Source: Channallabes apus | Taxonomy: Eukaryota > Chordata > Actinopteri > Siluriformes > Clariidae | DNA: 64,000 bases | Direction: 5' to 3' | Assembly (NCBI GenBank): GCA_030522415.1 | Contig: CM060106.1 | Span: 31,848,485 to 31,912,484 of the forward strand | Shown: one piece after another, positions 36,166 to 51,074 of the stretch | Layout: each line of letters begins with the position of its first letter | Numbering within the stretch: the first letter of the stretch is position 1 | The notes under the pieces: model-generated | What the model saw: only the letters and a program-made list of their open reading frames with translations | Databases searched by the model: none | Told to the model about the DNA's origin: nothing | Translations under genes and position numbers: made by a program

Positions 36166-38041
36166 TTGATGAAGTGACGGCGGTTTTGAGATAAGAGTTT
36201 GTCAAATCGCCTCTGTCGAGAAAACAGCTACAGAGGCAAAACTTCCAACCCGCTGTTTTTTCCTCTTCATCTCAAAAAAAAAAAAAAAGTTGCTGAATGT
36301 TATTTTTTTCTTTCAAATTAATGAGAAGCTTTCTGTCACATGAAGAAGACATGAATGATAGGGGGACAAATGTGAAAAATGCCTTATTAGCGTCATCGAC
36401 AGCCTCCTACGCCACCTATTGTAGATACGGATACGGTATATACAGTACACATACACACGTAACCAGAAAAGCTCGTTGAGTCTTGAGTGAGATGTGCATT
36501 TCTGACGGCCCGAGATATGGTGTGGACAAGTGAGGGTCCTCCCCAAGAATCACCTGTCACTCGGCTTAACAAGTGTCTCGTCAAGCACCTGCACCATCCC
36601 GTGCATCATCAACGCTTTACCGCTAACGTTCGCGCGCTTGTCAAGCACGGGTAGACAGAAGCCCTGACGAGGTGTTACCTAATTGTGTTTTAAAAAGCGA
36701 CGACACCTCGTCTTTCTCCTTCTCTTTCTCTCTTCCTCTTCCTTCCGTGACACCTCGCCTAATGCAATTAAACATTATGAAAAACAAGACATGGTGGAGT
36801 GTTGAAAGGGTGGGCGTTGTTTGACTAAGGTGGTGGTGATGGGGGGGGGGGGAGGAGGTTTGGCTACCTGCAGAGTACAGGCGTTCAAATGAAACCGTAA
36901 TAAGAGCATCAGAACGGAGAAGCATTGTCTCGGAGATGACAACGATGTTACAGAATAAGTCAGGTAATTAAAAACGCACTTCGTGTTTTGTCAAAGTGGT
37001 CATAATTGTTGAAGTTTCTGCCCCTTTTTTTTTTCTCGCCGTGCTTGCTGTATGCAAATAATGATTGTGTAAAAAAAATAATAATAAACGTACTAAAAAA
37101 CAACGAAGGGGGAAAAAAAAATCAATTAAATTATTGAAACGAAAAGTTGTTCTGTTCTCAAGGACATGAAGTTCTCGGCATGCTGCTGGAACTGTCCAGC
37201 AGAGGGAAAAAATAAAAAAAGAGAGAGAGAGATAACTTGGATGAGATGCTGATGAGAGGGGAGGGGAATGTGGAGGGGGAAAGACAGAAATAAACCAAAC
37301 TCCCATCTGATGACCAGCTTGTCTATAATACTGAATCTTTTCACCGTGCCAAGATGCGAGAACAGGATAAGTCCAGATCGGAACGATCTGATGGCAGTCT
37401 CGGGCCTGCGAGCAAGAGATCACCACTTTCTTCTACGCCAAATCAGTTCTGCTACCTGCCCACACAAAGCCCTTTCCAAACGGATAAAAGCTTCAAGCAT
37501 AAAATCAGGCTTGAAAAAGATACATGGCAAATATTCATGGCATTCATCTTATCCTCCCCCCCATAACGAAAAAGGGGGGAAAAAAACTACAGGACAGATG
37601 ATGTGGCCATCTTGAGATCGTTTGTCAACTGTCAGCCTGGGTTGACCTTGCAAAAAACAAACAGGGAGCATGGTGGCAGCGCTCGTCTTCGCGCTGAGGA
37701 AGAGGGAAGAGAGAGAGAGCGCTGTTTTTTTTTTTTTTTTTACTAATAAAGCGGCGTTTTTGCCTTGCGTTTATTTATTTGCAGCGCCGGGTAAAAAGTG
37801 CAAGAAACGTGGAAATCCATTACTTCAAAAGTGTGACCAATCCTCGTGCAGTCAATTAGGGACCGGAGACTGCGGACGCTGTTTGTCTGCTGATGGACAA
37901 AAGCTTCCTTTTTTTTTTTCTTTTTCAGCTTCCCTTTCTTCCCTGTGGATTTGAGGACAGGATAGGTAGACGGATTTTCTGCATTTACTGAATCATTAAT
38001 GCGCTATGTTTCCATTCTGTATTATGGAATGTTGTGTGCGA

Positions 38042-38072
<31 letters not shown>

Positions 38073-38410
38073 AAAAGTCTTAAAAATGATTACTTTTAAA
38101 TCATAATCCGTTGCTTGACAGCCCACAGAAGCTTTATTTAATCTGACCAGGTCCAATAAAAACTATAAAGTATAAAGTTGTAGGGGGAAAAAGAAAAAAA
38201 AAAAGTTTGGAACAGTGTGGGGTGCTAGGGCTGATTTTAAGAAAATTGCTGCCCACTGAATCCTGGAGAAAAATTCATCATCACGGAGCAGCTCGCTTTT
38301 TCCGGGACACATAATTAAATAGCAGTGATTTATTTATTTTATTATTTATTATTTTTGCCAAAAACAAAGTGGAACAAGGAGGTTATAAGTAACAAGATGC
38401 ATTTTATTTA

Positions 38411-38411
<1 letters not shown>

Positions 38412-38444
<33 letters not shown>

Positions 38445-38468
38445 AATAATAATAACAATAATAATAAG
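38412..38468. repeat. (ATT)n followed by (AAT)n
   Basis: ATT units turn into imperfect AAT/AAC units after about 38443, giving a partly self-complementary AT-rich tract. Confidence 0.95.
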
Positions 38469-38920
38469 AATGCAGAAACAGAAGCAACAACACTAATAAT
38501 AACTAGCGCTTTTATTTATTTATCCGTTCATTCAGAAATTGAAGCTCGTCACATTAGTACTGCCTGCAAACTGAAATAGTGATGAAACATATGGCTAAAC
38601 GCAGACGTCAGATTTCTTCATAAATATTTTATTCATATTTCCTGTTTGTGTGAGTGGAGCTGAGAATGCGCGCGCGTGTGCGTGTGTGTGTGTGTGTCCA
38701 CTGTTTTTCTCCCCGTTTCTCTTCGTAATTAAATCTAATTTCCTATGAAACTGATAATCATACCAGTAAATTGCTCTCAGATTTGTCTTTTCCGATAAAG
38801 GGCAAGAAAAATAAGGCAGGAAAACAACTCCGGATTCAAAAGCAGGAGAAACTGGTTAAACGGAGAAATCTCAGCATTAACATCCATCCATTAACAAGAT
38901 CAGCCTTAAATTGATCAGAA

Positions 38921-38922
<2 letters not shown>

Positions 38923-38981
<59 letters not shown>

Positions 38982-39040
38982 TTTAGGAGCCAGTGTTCTG
39001 TTACACTGCGAGTTTTGGGTATGTTGTGTTTGTTTGTGGA

Positions 39041-39132
<92 letters not shown>
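38923..39132. repeat. Two long (TG)n arrays with a (CT)n block
   Basis: TG at 38923-38979, CT at 39041-39066, TG at 39067-39121, then AG to 39132. The Cys/Val and Leu/Ser open frames across it are artefacts. Confidence 0.98.
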
Positions 39133-39485
39133 TGAAGTAAAATGGGATTTCGAGCCAGTTATTGGGTTTGAGTGGATACAAAAGGGCTACTGTTAGAGAC
39201 AGCTAAAGCGGAGGCAGTTACTGTACCTTTCAAAACTAATATGTAACCATATCTGTTTTAAAAAGGACGATTCATATTACTGTGAAAGCAAGAGGAAAGT
39301 TGTTCCCATCTCTAGGAAGCTTTAGGAAATTCGACTCTTGCCCTAATGGCCTACAATTAGAAGGTGGCCTTTTGTCACATCACATAAAAAAAGGCACATT
39401 AAATTTTTCGCAGTGATGTAAAACATCTTAAGCTTTTTTTTTTTTTTTTTTTTGGACGACACAATGGCGCTTATTGTTCTTTACG

Positions 39486-39499
39486 GTCGCCGTGGCGAC
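39486..39499. promoter_or_regulatory. RFX X-box-like palindrome
   Basis: GTCGCCGTGGCGAC is a six-base inverted repeat with a 2-bp spacer, matching the RFX X-box layout (RYYNCC, spacer, RGNRAC). An AGGTCA nuclear-receptor half-site follows at 39504-39509. The block 39460-39560 is otherwise unique and may be an enhancer. Confidence 0.4.
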
Positions 39500-42130
39500 T
39501 CAAAGGTCACTTCGTACATGACTCGGAGGACAAGGGCAGCGCTGAATGAAAATTAGGTTATATGCGATCAACTAAGTTATTAATCAGATTAAAATGGATC
39601 TTCTTCGCTTCCTATTTACAAGCTCGGAGAGAAAGGACGCTTGAGGAGAGATCGAGAGAGGAGAGAAACCAGAGCGTTTTATTTACTAAAAGCACGGCGT
39701 TTAAGAAAAAAATATCATTATTTCCACATGAAAATTGTGCATGTGTGCGTGGATCTTTTAAGCATCTGTGTCCTTGTGGTGTCGCCTCATCCAGGTAACC
39801 TTTTCTAATCCTGATTAAATTACTGCAATTAGAACGAGAGCTCCTCCACCTCCCTGCATATATTCCCTAATAAACAATGTACCGTTCTAAATCCAGTCGA
39901 CAGGATTTGCATGGAACAACGTGCGAGTGTGTGCTATTTATTGCCATCTCTACAGAGGAATTAAGTGCATTTTTTAACAGCTAATGGTATAATGTTTTTT
40001 GGCTTATTTCTATATGCATTTTTTGTTCTTCGGAGGAACTTTTATTCCCCCTTCTCCGTTTGATGTTTAAATCAAACACGGCTTATTGGACCAGCTCTTC
40101 CTTTTCATAGCAGACTGTACACGGAAGCGCGAGACACATTTGTCTGTAATTGCTGCGCTGCCTCTCGAAACACACCCCTGCCACTGTTGCCTTGGCTTCG
40201 GCACGCTGTTTGTTTTGTTTTATTAACTTTGCGGCGTCGTGCGCCATTGATGTGGAATAAAAGACAAAATAAAAGTTGACATAGTTGCGTCGCGTTTTTC
40301 CTCCCCATTTATTTATTTATTTATTTTAAGACTATGTTCCTGCAGTCGTGTCTCTTTCGACGCATTGAAGTCAGGGCGCATTCGCTCATTACTGTTCGGC
40401 ATGTGGGGTGTGCAAGTATGATTACCGTGTGTGTGTGTGTGTGTGTGAATATTCCAGGTGTACCTGTGCACCGGCAAGGAGTGTTATTTTATCAGAACAA
40501 GCCCTCTGAGACTGCTTCCTTAGATCTGAGGGTGCCTGGGGAGGGAGCTACAGAGCTAAGAAGGAAGATCGCAGACAGGAAGAAAAAAAAAAAAAAAAAG
40601 GAAAAAAAAAAGTGCAGTTCCAGCTGTGGGGGAAAAACAAACTTAGAAATGCGAGCAGCTACATTACAATTAAAAGCATGCTGGGTCAGAAGGTCAGTCT
40701 ATTCAATATTAACTCCAGTGCGTTCAGATTATCCATATAGAGTGAATATGCATCAGTGAGAATTTTTTCTATTCCCAACTTCCAAAAATCTATGTCATGT
40801 TTCCCCCCCCCCTCTGATATCATGAATGGCATAATTGTTTTGCTGTCATTAGCAGTGAATACTCCTTTTCCTTTCTTTTCAGGGTGGAACCTGATACTTT
40901 ATTCATCCCCGTTTTTGTCCCTGACAGAAATGATGAAGCCTACATCATCAAGGTATTAGACAGAGTGAGAGAGAGAGAGAGAGAACGAGAGAACGAGAGA
41001 GAGAGAGATGAAGATTATGAGGCCTTTTCAAAGGCTTTCACCGCCCCAGCAGAAGCTGATATCAGGGGAAATTAGCAAGGGAAAATATTTTTAGAGCTTG
41101 CACAGCTGCAGTGGGAGAGCAACAGGTACCATCCAGTGGGCTTGACAACAGCGATTACAATTAATTGCTCTTTGGAAGTAGTATTTGCTCGACTGAGTGA
41201 CAAGGTGTTAATTCACCTTGGTGCTAGTTAAAGCGGTAATGTTGAACATGTGAAATAGCGCCTTGCCTTCACCCAGCAATCCTGCGGAAAGCGAGGAGAG
41301 GAAAGGTCCAAACACTGTCTGTCACTTGGGAGAACCGGAGATTGTGTGTGTACAGTACAGCATGTGTGTGTCTGAGAGTGAGAAAGAGCGGTTCCTCTGG
41401 CAGTGTACTCTATAACTGTAGAGGCATGAGATATTCGCAAGAGAGGAAGCTGATGTGCTTTGTCAGGTTGGCTGTCGCGTACAATCGACAAGTCGCGTAC
41501 TGTACTGTATGTAGCACAAATATCTGCTCTAAGGCTGGTAGCGTCTTTACAAATAAACATTGACGAGTTAGACTACGGGTAATGATCCAAGTGAACATGT
41601 CTGACCCACAGTCAAAAACAAGCAGTTATATTATTCTATTTAAAAGAACATCACACAGTTTTACTGAAAATACACAGTCATACTGTAGCTTTATGATAAA
41701 TGCATTGAACGTATCTGTATCTGTCATTGACTAGTATTTTTTTATTATAATAGAAAATAGAATGAAAATTCCAAAGAAATTTCTGATTTCCGAACAGGCC
41801 GGATTGTTAGTCACACTGTGGGCAGACTGTTCCGGAGACAAATAGCTAGGGATCTTAACGGTCTCCCTATTCTACCAATAAAAGAATTATATTTCAATTA
41901 AAGAAAATGGTAGAACCGAGATATGGTCGAACTGGGCCTTCTGAAAGATGTCTTTGTGAAAGAAAAACCTGCTTAGAAGAACGACCATCTCATTCCTGGT
42001 TGTTGCTCTTACTACAGCCGTTAAAGAAAAGTCAAGTACATTAATAGCTGAACATTACTTCCAGGAAAAATGTAACAAAATTTCTTGCAAACTCTGGGTG
42101 TCTATTTACGTCTTGCATATCTATGTAGAG

Positions 42131-42385
42131 AATTCACTTACTCACTCACGCACTCACTCACTCACCCACTCACTCACTTTTCCTATACAGCATCGCTGGA
42201 GGCCTGAAGCCAATCAAGGCAGAATTTGCAAATGCCAATTAGCCTAACCTGCATGTCTTTGGACTGTGGGAGGAAACCGGAGTACCCGGAGGAAACCCAC
42301 CAAGCACGGGGAGAACATGCAAACTCCATGCACACAATCCGGGACTCGAACCGCGGTACACCACCGTGCAAGACTGTACAGCATT
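42131..42385 (-). mobile_element. tRNA-derived SINE, full-length-like, minus orientation
   Basis: Minus strand: a tRNA-like head with B-box GGTTCGAGTCCC (about 42343-42354), a body with GGAGTTTGCATGTTCTCCC, GGGTTTCCTCCGGGTACTCC and GTCCAAAGACATGCAGGTTA, and a tail of (GTGA)n units, visible on the plus strand as CACTCACTCACT at 42137-42177. It is better preserved than the copy at 8985-9230 and probably younger. Confidence 0.8.
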
Positions 42386-43218
42386 CAATTGAGGGAATTT
42401 TTTTTTTAAATCTACCAGTACATATTTGACTTTATTTTGCAAATTATAATTTTGTTATATAAAATTTATAAAGTCTCCAGAAAAACATTCATTCAGGAAA
42501 AAAAGGCACATTTTTGTGTGTAACATTTCTGTAGCCATGGGATACATTTCGTTCTTACAGTATGAATCTGTATTTGTAGAGAAATGAAAGCATCGTATTA
42601 ATTTCTTTTAATTAAAAGGTTGAAAGTGCAGGTCTACTGCCTATTCATTAAATATGAATGTTTTGGTAAAAAAATGACATGAATGCTCTTCAGCTCATTT
42701 CGTACTCTAAAGCTGAAACTGTGTAAATAGTCTGAACAATCGCATGCACAGAACTACTCGCCTTAGGATTTGTCTTTCCCAATTCCCAAGCCTGACCTCT
42801 AACAGCGAAAGATGACGAAATCGGGGAAAAAAACAACAAAATGAACTGGTATCTATTCATAGTGCACACACACACACTCACACACACAAGGAAGTTTATG
42901 TGGATATACTGTACAGTACACACTGACTGACCCTCAGGCTGTACACATCATCAGCGTGCGCCAGGCTGTCCCGAGTCTCCGCAGTAGGCCGAGCCGCGGC
43001 TGCGTGGATGCTAGCATGCTAACACGAGCCATATTATAGCTAATTAGCCACCTGATGAGGACACTATTACTAGCAATTACCAAGTTGCATCCTAGCATTG
43101 CGTTTAAAGTCATCATATTTCTTTTCACCGCGAGCAAAGATGACAGCGAGTGGCGAACGGAAAAAAAATTATCAAAACAGCGACGACAAAGAAATCAAAA
43201 GATATCTGTTTTGACTCT

Positions 43219-43219
<1 letters not shown>

Positions 43220-43266
<47 letters not shown>
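43220..43266. repeat. (TC)n microsatellite
   Basis: A pure TC run of about 40 bp. A (GA)n run of similar length lies 600 bp away at 43859-43898, in complementary sense. Confidence 0.97.
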
Positions 43267-43857
43267 ACACTAACAGCTTTACTAGTCTGTGAATTAGGAG
43301 ACGGTAGTAATTACTTGGTTGCAAATTGAGAAAGCCATTAAGATGACAAGAGGCAATAATGCAATTGTGTGTTTGTGTGTATAATTCAATTTGTATACCT
43401 GTGGGGTTCTTCTTTTTACACGGTTACTGTATAGGGTGGCATGTGATAGGTGTAACTGAGACACTGGATAGTTTATGAATGTGTCAGATAAGACACACGT
43501 GTTTAAGCTGTATGAGTGTCTTAAAGGGTGTCTACCTACCTGGTGCGTTCGTTCTGCTGAGCTGCACTTGAGGATATTTACTATCTCTTCTGTACGTGTT
43601 TGCATGTACTGTGTGTGAGGGGGGTGTCGGGGGTGCCGGCACATGTGTACACACCATACGCTTCTTTATTTTTATTTCTAGGTGCAAGAAGGCAGTACAG
43701 GAGAATTTAATGCCTGCTCTGATCCTTTCCATCCATGAACACACTCACCCCTGTGCCGGCACCATATGTTTTTAATTATCATAATGACTTCAAAGAACCT
43801 GTTCAGAGGGACACAAAAACACCTATGAGCTATTTATTACTGTGAGCTGGGTGCTGT

Positions 43858-43858
<1 letters not shown>

Positions 43859-43898
<40 letters not shown>
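43859..43898. repeat. (GA)n microsatellite
   Basis: A pure GA run. Confidence 0.97.
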
Positions 43899-43900
<2 letters not shown>

Positions 43901-45025
43901 CCGAGATAGAGGGGTCAGTGGTTGACAGGAATGCAGAACACAGAGCGCCGTTCTTGACCTGAACCAGACTGGGGTCGTGACCCTCCCGGGGAGGGACCTG
44001 GATCTTACAGCCTCCTGACAGTGATAATTGGCCACTAGTGACATGAACACCACTTACAACTAAGGAGACAACTAACCACCGACAACCCCCCCCCCCCACC
44101 TGCTTCTAAACACACACACATTCACAGAGACACACTGTGTACTGCCAAGCAGACTGGCAGATTCATGAAACGACAAAATGCCACGGATTCCTTCACTACA
44201 TTTACGCTTCTGTGGTTTTCTGCTTTTCCTTTATAATATTTTTTTTCTCTCTTCAGAGTCGTTTGTCGGCTTGACAAATGCTGTGGGTTTACTGTCTCAT
44301 TTCTAGCGCTTGAGCTTTGCACTTGAACTTAGTAAGTGTGCAATGATGTGTTCAGAGGCCACTGAAGATTGATCAACCCACGGGGAGATTATTGTCTTTA
44401 AAAAAAAAGACAAAAAAAAAAAGGAAATTAAAAGAAAAAAGGATCTTTTGTGTCGCCGCTAAACTCGTTCTGTCATTCTCGGGCTCTCCCTGCTGTATAT
44501 AAATATTTTCTGTGTCCCTCGCTTCCTATGTGTCTGTCTTCTCTTACATCTCTGCTAACCCGTTCTCTTTTTACATGACTTATTTCCTCTGCCTTTGCTT
44601 CCATCTCTATCCTTCCCCAGCGTTCTCTGCTCATCTGTCATTCTCCTTGAGTGAGCTGGAGAGAATGGGGACAGGGTTCACCGCCTGTCCACCAGGGGGT
44701 GTCATGGCCTTATGAACTAGGATGACACGGGAGAAGAAAGGCCCATAGACACAACCTGAGCCCTCTTTCTCTGTTTCTGCTAAAGCATTTCTTGACTGGG
44801 TGGTAAAAGTGGCGGAAGGGTGGCAGCTTCACAGCTACTAGCGGTAAACATCTGAAAGCGGCACTCGGTGCACGAACCAAGAGCTCACACTCTGTAAAAG
44901 TAGCCAGTGCTCAAGCCACAGCATGCCACTGTAAATACCCTAAAGCCAGTGAGCCTCCTGCCCCGTCACCTCCACTTAGCCCTGATCTCACAGAGGCTAA
45001 GTACAGCTTGTGTATCGATATACTC

Positions 45026-45030
<5 letters not shown>

Positions 45031-45064
<34 letters not shown>
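45031..45064. repeat. (AC)n microsatellite
   Basis: A pure AC run. Confidence 0.97.
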
Positions 45065-45070
<6 letters not shown>

Positions 45071-46719
45071 TCAAAGTGGAGGCATTTTTCACTGTGCCTA
45101 ATGGTGCCGCAGAGGGCGAATCGAGATAACCATTTACCTAGCAATCAACAACAGCAGCAGCAATGACAACGACAACAACAACAACAGCGGTTGCGGCCTG
45201 AGGACAGAGTGGCCTGGAGAGCTTGGAGAAACAAGAGGGATGGAGTGACAGAAAGTAAACAGAAACACGAGAGAACACCAATGATCTCATCACTACCTCT
45301 CTCGCTTCCACTCTGCTTTGCCACTTCACCATAACTATAAGATATCCTTTTTCTTAGCCACTGTGGTTTGGTTTTTCCGGACGCAGATTAAGCCTAGGCC
45401 CGGACTAAATTTCACAGTCGATGGAGTTCCCATTAGAAATGTGTTTAAGTAAAGAGCTGGGCTAAATCTGAGCCCTGTCCTTTTATTGCCAGTGTGGGAT
45501 GTATAACAGTTTGACGCGTATTCAGAAAGGAAACAGATCTCATATTGAAAAGAATGTTTAAAATCTTATTTATTTATTTATTTTTATCGTGATGTATTGT
45601 GAATATTTCAGAAAGCACACATTGTATGATTATTGAACGGTGTAAAATGTCGCACTCTAATTAGCAGATCTATAACGTAATTATGAGTATTACAATGTGC
45701 TTTCAAATTTAGCACTTAAAATAAACATTAAAGAGTCGACCTAAAAAAAGATCAAAGAAAATATATGAGAACTCCATATTGCACTAATGCATTGTTTTAT
45801 GGGAACATATAAGACAGAAAGTAAAATAATAATAATAATTAATAATAATAATCATAGTAATAGGAAATAATAATAGGAAATAATAATAATCTAAATACTA
45901 CTACTAATAATAATAATAATAATTTATTATAATATAATTATTTGATTGGTAAGAAGTAAGAAATCATTTAAAAAATTCAATATAATTTAATAAATTAATA
46001 CATTAATGACATGTTTAGCAACTGACCTCCCTGATTTCATAACGTTACCTGTACAATATCGAACACTTTTTACCCTATGTAATAAATAAATAAAACAATA
46101 ATACCCCACACTACACACAACCGTTTGAAAATCCTACGCCGTCCGAGATTGCTGATGTGAAATATGCGCTGTCTCATTTTAGCCTCCGCGTTTGGAGCAG
46201 TACAATATACAATGTATACATAACGATATCGCACTTACACAATTGGGTATTGATTATATGATAGGCTTACACAAGCACCCCAGCACAATGGAACACGGCC
46301 ATTAAGAGATCTCAACAATACCCGTCTAATCGACTAGACCGCAAATAGGCCCGAGATCAGAGAGAAGTCAGCACCGAGCTGCAGACGTGTGTTTGATTAA
46401 TATGCCTCACGCAACATGTGAGATGGTGTTAACAAATACTATCATCTGAATAGCAACTTGCACAGAAATCTATGTGGATTATTGGATATGTGGTACACGG
46501 TATGCTTTTGTTGAAGACGAATGAAAGATTTGGTGTGTGGATCAGAGATCGATGTGTGTGTTTGAGTCTCAAAATACAATAAATTTTTTTTTTTATATAC
46601 ATATGTATGTACAGTATAACCAGCTCTTAAATGTAATAATATAAAGAAAAAGGAATCAGGTTCCAGTCAGAATAAATGTGCCGTTCTGGTTCAAGAATAG
46701 ACATGCTGAATTTCAAATA

Positions 46720-46810
46720 TTAATGGTTTCTACTCGATTTGCATGCAAACGTAATGCAAGCCCACTTCAGCTAATCACATAATCACATTTTGCCTGATTT
46801 TAATTGAATT
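46720..46810. promoter_or_regulatory. Candidate element with palindromic octamer
   Basis: ATTTGCATGCAAAC at about 46738-46750 is an octamer (ATTTGCAT) overlapping its own inverted half. TAATGCAAG and two AATCACAT words follow. POU factors can bind such palindromes as dimers. Conservation is not tested. Confidence 0.35.
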
Positions 46811-48299
46811 TTGGACAGGAAAAAGATGGGTCAGTATTCATGACCCGTCCTATCTACAATATATAGTATCTGCATGTGGTCCATTAATATACAGTCTAAA
46901 GGACTGATGTGTTCATTTTCTGTTTTTTTTTTTTTTTTTGTACTCTTTATTAAATATATACTTACTCTTTATATCGATTTAGATAAATGCTTGTGGATTC
47001 TGTAAGTGCAATGGTTGTTGGTCAGTATTAAATGGCAATTAAGTGTATTGCCTACACTTACACTCTTGTGGTCTGGAGAGAGTTATGTCAGGGTTTTTTT
47101 TTTTTGTTAGTCGAATGAAACAGTACTGTATAGTAAGAAAAGTGAGTCCTTCTGAAGGTGGATATGGCATGCTCCTTTTTTAAAACTATTCCTTTCCTTT
47201 CACAATTGCTGTCACTATTCATCTGAATAAAGTGTGTTGTTGGTCTTTTCCTGTCCTTCAATGCTTATACTGTATATGTTCCTCAGAGATGCCTACGCTG
47301 TATCACAGTGCACGTCACCCGCACACGTGCTTCCAACCGCAAGCACCGGGCAGGGTGAGTCAAGCCTGGAAAATGCCTAACAAAAAAACTTTTGTCTTAG
47401 AGACAAAGCTTTATCTTGAAAGGTCAGTATCTTGCCAATGCAGCAAGAGAACAGTGCGTCACAAGGGCATTTATTTTTTTTAAACGTCTTTTGATTAAAG
47501 GAGAATATTACAACATGAGACATTCACCACGTGGACAAAAAAAAGCATTCATTTTCAGCCATGTGAATGACCTCCTGTGAATATTAAAAATGCAACAGGT
47601 TCCTGCATGATGGACATATTTTCCATAATTGAAAGGTCAAAAGGAGCATTAATTGTTAATGAAAACTGTTTAGGCAAAAGAAAATGAAACATACACCGCT
47701 CTACTACATGCCACCACTTCCCTTTGTACTGTACTCATTCGACATGAGAGACAACACTGACCTATCCAGGCTCAATACTTTTCACATACTGTAATTTGCG
47801 CTGAATGAAGAGATCCTTTCCCTTTTGTGCGCAAATAGAGCGATGCTATCTCTCCAATCACTGTTTTCTTCTGTGTTTTTTTTTTGTTGTATAAAACGAC
47901 TCTTTAGCCCCGTGTGTAGCTCTATTACTGACGCAGAATCCGTGGCACGACGTGAGAGTGTGTGATTCACTTTTCGCCTTGAGATGAGGCGGTAAACAGC
48001 GGCCCAAATGTCACGGAATCAACCTACATACTGTACGCTCTCTTCACTTACGGCACATACAGTATATCCCCCCTCCATCGGAACGCAGCTAATAACGAAC
48101 AATACCAGGATAATCGCTCTGGTTCCGCCTTATATCGTTCTCGCTGTTGATTAATTCCTGTTTACTAATCAAGCATAATACACAATGCCTGAGCAAAGTG
48201 CAGTATCTTAAACAAACCATGCAAATGTTCAGAATTAAAAGAACAGAAAGTATTAAGACATATTTGTTCAAATAAAGCCGCTTAATCAAACAAGTCTGT

Positions 48300-48720
48300 T
48301 AAAAATGCGATTGGCTTTCCTTTCCCTCTCCTTAATCTTACATCTATTTGCAGTAAGATTGTTTTCCTTAGAGCAAAAAATAAAATGTCTGCCTTGCTCC
48401 TCTGTGTTTGCAGACTGGAGGCAATAACACTAATGTAAAGCTTCTAAACTAAAAGCATGTGTCTCAACACTCGGTTTGAAAATTAGACTCTGCTCTTGAT
48501 AAATAATATATTAAGACAGAGAGCAAAATGGAATATACATACATTATATTGGCAGACAGTTTTATTTCGGCAAAATGAATAGCATTAACTGCTAGAAATA
48601 CCTTCCTGATATTTGAGAGGGAAAAGAAATACCCAGAAGCTAAATTCGACGAGCTGTACCACTCACTTGCCTTAAACTACTTCATACTGACCTGCACTAC
48701 AAGTTCAATTCTCTGAGTAT
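48300..48720. promoter_or_regulatory. Candidate conserved non-coding element near the znf536 3' coding end
   Basis: About 420 bp without simple repeats or TACWGTA words. It includes CTTACATCTATTTGCAG and GAATAGCATTAACTGC. It might equally be 3'UTR if the large exon is terminal. The call is based on texture only. Confidence 0.3.
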
Positions 48721-49360
48721 TTTTTCATTTGCAGTTTTATATCGCTGAAATGTCGAAAAGGGGCACAGTGAAACACGGTAGTCTCAAAGAGCTCTAGTAA
48801 CATTCACAGAGTCATGAAAGCTGACAGTTCATTTTTCACAGGGCCATAGATCTTTGGCTCTTATAAAGTAATGGGCTTTGGGGAGAGGTCTTATGAAAGC
48901 TAAGATAGTTAAGTGCTGTGTGCCAGGGATGACACAGGGAGTGGAGGTCCTGCTCCGCTCTAACACAGACACCCTTAATCCCAGTTATGAGGAACAGAGA
49001 GAAAGAAAAGGGCTGCGGACTGGGTAATATAAAATAGTAATAAAGATTAATCTGTTGCTGGTTGTCGAATAGATGGTCTCTAAACTTGCTTGAAATTAGG
49101 TTGAATTCACTCAAAAGCAAATCTTGTGTTTCTACTGAGAGGGCATATATTGGTGTGTTGAGGTTAGAGGACTGATATTGCACATGAATTCTGTTTGGGA
49201 AATTGTACGGCATGAAAGCATATTAATGCAGTGTGGCTTTCAGGCTCTAAAAAAACAGTAAGGAAACTAATGAAGGTGTAGGAATTCTTACTTCTATGGT
49301 ATATGTCAACATAAAAAGTGGTCTAAGTCTATAAAAAAAAAAAAAATAATAATAATATGG

Positions 49361-51074
<1,714 letters not shown>

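Larger units (their letters stand above)
36166..42130. other. Gene-free DNA with long TG/CT/AAT arrays
   Basis: No coding exon recognised. Contains (GA)n at 38040-38067, (ATT)n/(AAT)n at 38412-38468, (TG)n at 38923-38979, (CT)n(TG)n at 39041-39132, poly-T at 39435-39454 and (GA)n at 40968-41007. The unique blocks 39460-39560, 39880-40080 and 36940-37000 look regulatory. Confidence 0.6.

Noticed and set aside
38911..39196. Cys/Val- and Thr/His-rich open frames
   Set aside because: They are dinucleotide arrays read in frame. The same holds for 2129-2367, 19410-19863, 28612-28962, 31010-31468 and 60042-60357.
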